From positions 38,329 through 86,489 of the forward strand of contig CAITDI010000057.1 of assembly GCA_903891095.1 (NCBI GenBank): a stretch of 48,161 bases of DNA. Reading direction: 5' to 3'. A program made the position numbers and the translations under genes. Below the pieces are notes generated by a model that saw only the letters and a program-made list of their open reading frames with translations, searched no databases and was not told the DNA's origin. Shown here in pieces: positions 45,750-48,161 of the stretch (positions within the stretch are counted from its first letter, which is position 1; every line of letters starts with the position of its first letter). Source of the DNA: an uncultured bacterium (GTDB taxonomy: Bacteria; Planctomycetota; Phycisphaerae; Phycisphaerales; SM1A02).

Positions 45750-48095
45750 ATGCGTCGATTCCTTCTCGCCACGACTGTGCTTCTGCTCCCGGCCACCCTC
45801 GCGATGGCGGAGAGCAAGGGCAAGCCCAAGCCCCCCGTCGTCAGCGATGCGTTCCCGCTCATCGAGACCCCAGGCCATGCCCTGCACGGAGCCGCCTGGC
45901 AGAACTCGGAGAACCTCTCCCTGTCGGCGATGAACGGCATCGATGCGATTCCCGCGCCGGTGTTCATGGTTCCGCCGCAGGACAACGACTTCTACCTCGC
46001 TGAAGACGAAGTGGTCGGCAACGGCAGCGGTCCGAAGCCGCTGCGATTCGCCGTGCCGGTGCCAATCGCGCTCGACGTGGCGGATGGCGAGTGGATCAAC
46101 GTCGACGGCGGCCAGGTCTGGCGCCTCGTGATCGCCTCATCGAACGCGACCACCGCGCGACTCCACCTCACGGGACTCAATGTCCCGGCGGGTCAGGAAG
46201 TCCGCCTCTCGTCGCCGGGTTGGGAAGACACCACCATCGGCCCGATCGAGGGCGTCGGCGAGTTCGGCAACGGCGAGGCTTGGAGCATGTCGCTGCCGAC
46301 GAACGAAGTCCTGGTCGAATGGTTCGTGCCGCACGGCGCACGCATCAAGGCGCTGCCCTTCGCGGGCGTGGAGTACTACCACGGATACCGCCACATCTGG
46401 AAGTTCGATGCGCCGGGAGACGGCGGCGTCGCTGCGGCAGGCACCTGCCACCTCGATCCGATCTGCTTCCCCACGTGGGCGAACGAGTCGAACGGCACGG
46501 TCCGCCTGATCTTCAGCGGCTTCCTCTGCTCGGGCCAGCTGACCGCGACGACCGCCGCTGACGAGACCCCGTACGTCTCGACCGCGAACCACTGCATCTC
46601 GACGCAGGCCGACGCCAACGGCTGCCAGTTCAACTTCTTCTACCGACGCAACACGTGTGCGGCGACCGCGACGGCCTCGGCCGGCAGCAACGTCACCGGC
46701 AGCGATCTCGTCTCGACGTACCTCGCCAGCGACTGCACGCTGCTGATGGTCCGCCCGACGCTTCCCGCGACGGTGTTCTGGATCGGCTGGACCAACGCGA
46801 ACATCGCGGTGAACACCGCATCCACCGGCCTGCATCACCCCGCCGGCGACTACCAGCGCATCTCGTTCGGCGTCAAGAACGCCGCATCGTTCAACTGCGG
46901 CACGCCGGGCACGAACTGGTCTTCGCTGTCTTGGAATCCCGCCACGCAGTACGGCGTGACCACCACCGGCGTGACCGAGGGCGGCTCGTCGGGAAGCGCG
47001 ATCTACCGCACCAGCGACAAGCTGATGTACGGCGTCCTGACCTGCGGCGCCAGCGCGTGCAACAACACCGCCGGCGACGACGGCTACGGCCGCTGGGACA
47101 TTGCGGTCAACACGGGCGGCTTTGGCGCGCTGCTCGCGGCGGGCACCGACGACGCGCAGGAGCAGAACGACAGCTGCGCGACGGCGAAGGCCGTGGCTGC
47201 GGGCACCTCGCTGACCGGACTCATCGTCAAGCGCCTTGATGAGGACTGGTACTCGCTGACGGTTCCGGTGGGGTCGACGATGAGCCTGACCTCCACGTAC
47301 ACCAATGCCAACGGCGACGTCGACTTCGAGGTCTACTCGGGTTGCGGCACGACGCCGGTGCTCCAGCGCCTCACGAACGTCAACAACGAGTCGTTCACCT
47401 ACCTCAACGCCACGTCGTCGAACACGCTGCTGCTGCGCGTGTTCCTCGGCGCGGGTACGCGCAACACCTACTCGCTGCAGTACACCGTCGCCACGCCGCC
47501 GCCCACCAACGACGACTGCGTTTCGGCGACGCCCGTGATCGTCGGTACGTATGCGTTCGACACGACGGCCGCCACCAACAGCGCGCTCGCGATCGCCGCG
47601 AGCTGCACCGATGGCGCGGGCACGACCCTCAACAAGGACGTCTGGTACCGCTTCATTCCCGAGTGCGACGGCACGGCAACCGTCTCGACGTGCGGCACCG
47701 CGGCGTTCGATACGCGCATCGTGGTGTACACGAGTTCGTTCAACTGCCCGACGGTCGCCTCGAACGTCCTCGCCTGCAACGATGACGGCTCGGGCTGCTC
47801 GGCGCTGACCAGCACGGTTTCTTTCCCGTGCACCAGCATTGGCCAGTACTACGTGCGCATCGGCAGCAAGCTCAGCGTGGGCGGCGCCGGCACGGTCTCG
47901 ATGACCTGCACGCCGACCGCTCCGCCGTGCCCGGCCGACATCGACCACAGCGGCACTGTCGATGCGTCCGACCTCGCGACCCTGCTCAACGCCTGGGGCC
48001 CGTGCTCGGGCTGCGCGGCCGACATCGACGGCAACGGCACCGCCGATGCGTCTGACCTCGCGACCCTGCTCAACGCTTGGGGCGCCTGCCCGTAA
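45750..48095 (+). CDS. Secreted trypsin-like serine protease with C-terminal dockerin repeats
   Basis: 781 residues, GAGGAG 5 nt before the ATG. Signal peptide ~1-20 (MRRFLLATTVLLLPATLAMA). The protease domain has a His-Asp-Ser set in VSTANHC (~280), SDCTLLMV (~328) and TEGGSSGSAIY (~413), like lysyl endopeptidases. Two beta-sandwich regions (~475-580 and ~590-715) follow, then two dockerin-type calcium loops (DIDHSGTVDASDLATLLNAW and DIDGNGTADASDLATLLNAW, ~730-781). Such dockerins are common in Phycisphaerae without cellulosomes, so a sorting or anchoring role is possible. Confidence 0.9.
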   Translation: MRRFLLATTVLLLPATLAMAESKGKPKPPVVSDAFPLIETPGHALHGAAWQNSENLSLSAMNGIDAIPAPVFMVPPQDNDFYLAEDEVVGNGSGPKPLRFAVPVPIALDVADGEWINVDGGQVWRLVIASSNATTARLHLTGLNVPAGQEVRLSSPGWEDTTIGPIEGVGEFGNGEAWSMSLPTNEVLVEWFVPHGARIKALPFAGVEYYHGYRHIWKFDAPGDGGVAAAGTCHLDPICFPTWANESNGTVRLIFSGFLCSGQLTATTAADETPYVSTANHCISTQADANGCQFNFFYRRNTCAATATASAGSNVTGSDLVSTYLASDCTLLMVRPTLPATVFWIGWTNANIAVNTASTGLHHPAGDYQRISFGVKNAASFNCGTPGTNWSSLSWNPATQYGVTTTGVTEGGSSGSAIYRTSDKLMYGVLTCGASACNNTAGDDGYGRWDIAVNTGGFGALLAAGTDDAQEQNDSCATAKAVAAGTSLTGLIVKRLDEDWYSLTVPVGSTMSLTSTYTNANGDVDFEVYSGCGTTPVLQRLTNVNNESFTYLNATSSNTLLLRVFLGAGTRNTYSLQYTVATPPPTNDDCVSATPVIVGTYAFDTTAATNSALAIAASCTDGAGTTLNKDVWYRFIPECDGTATVSTCGTAAFDTRIVVYTSSFNCPTVASNVLACNDDGSGCSALTSTVSFPCTSIGQYYVRIGSKLSVGGAGTVSMTCTPTAPPCPADIDHSGTVDASDLATLLNAWGPCSGCAADIDGNGTADASDLATLLNAWGACP

Positions 48096-48132
48096 GCGAC
48101 CGAGTCTCTGGAACCGATCCCGCGCGCCCGCG

Positions 48133-48161
48133 TCGACACGACGGCCGCCACCAACAGCGCG
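48133..48161 (+). repeat. 29-bp exact copy of a protease segment at the window edge
   Basis: The last 29 bases are identical to 47557-47585 inside the protease gene. The preceding bases differ. It could start a second related gene or mark an assembly breakpoint at a repeat. The sequence 48096-48132 shows no feature. Confidence 0.9.

Noticed and set aside
46137-47948. 603-codon minus-strand frame opposite the protease
   Set aside because: Val/Arg/Ala-rich shadow of a clear secreted protease.

Overview
The window is GC-rich DNA from a bacterium that is most likely a member of the Planctomycetota, class Phycisphaerae. The evidence is the secreted protease ending in two 'ADIDGNGT..DASDLATLLNAWG'-type dockerin repeats, a histone H1 (Hc1)-like small protein, coding on both strands with short operons, and an S10-spc-alpha ribosomal cluster that lacks rpmD, adk and rpsD. 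Lineage is inferred from these traits, not from a database search. No rRNA, tRNA, CRISPR array, transposase or phage gene was found.

Layout. (1) 1-3235: the 3' end of argJ, then a chemoreceptor gene flanked on both sides by palindromic GTGCC/GGCAC repeats. (2) 3236-20884, minus strand: a nearly complete S10-spc-alpha cluster, reading rpsJ-rplC-rplD-rplW-rplB-rpsS-rplV-rpsC-rplP-rpmC-rpsQ-rplN-rplX-rplE-rpsN-rpsH-rplF-rplR-rpsE-rplO-secY-map-infA-rpmJ-rpsM-rpsK-rpoA-rplQ, then a terminator and pheS. A consensus promoter lies upstream of rpsJ and a second one between rpmJ and rpsM. Several spacers hold strong RNA hairpins, including a tandem 95-bp two-hairpin duplication between rplB and rpsS. 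(3) 21295-25593, plus: four genes chained by 4-nt overlaps (secreted protein, lipoprotein, family-2 glycosyltransferase, BshC-like protein). (4) 25594-27802: a small accessory patch with a DUF4242 gene framed by a 165-bp duplication of the BshC-like gene's end, an unrecognised gene, and a convergent pair of NADAR-like and macro-like genes. (5) 27895-33073, minus: yhaM-like HD nuclease, and the overlapping set lysS-transglutaminase-nnrD. (6) 33161-40354, plus: pfkA, a HAD phosphatase with a membrane tail, plsY-purB, an isochorismatase-family hydrolase, Hc1-like histone, FabZ-like dehydratase and manA. (7) 40439-48161, plus: beta-helix protein, ECF sigma/anti-sigma pair, a small conserved-looking protein, a stand-alone atpD with its own promoter and terminator, and the dockerin protease.

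Most of the window is housekeeping: translation, protein export, transcription, central carbon metabolism, phospholipid and purine synthesis and ATP synthesis. The features most worth following are the structured leaders in the ribosomal cluster, the Cys-depleted (probably zinc-free) S14 and L36, the duplicated segment around the DUF4242 gene, the NADAR-like/macro-like pair, and a recurring GCTAnnnT -10 element upstream of at least eight transcription units.
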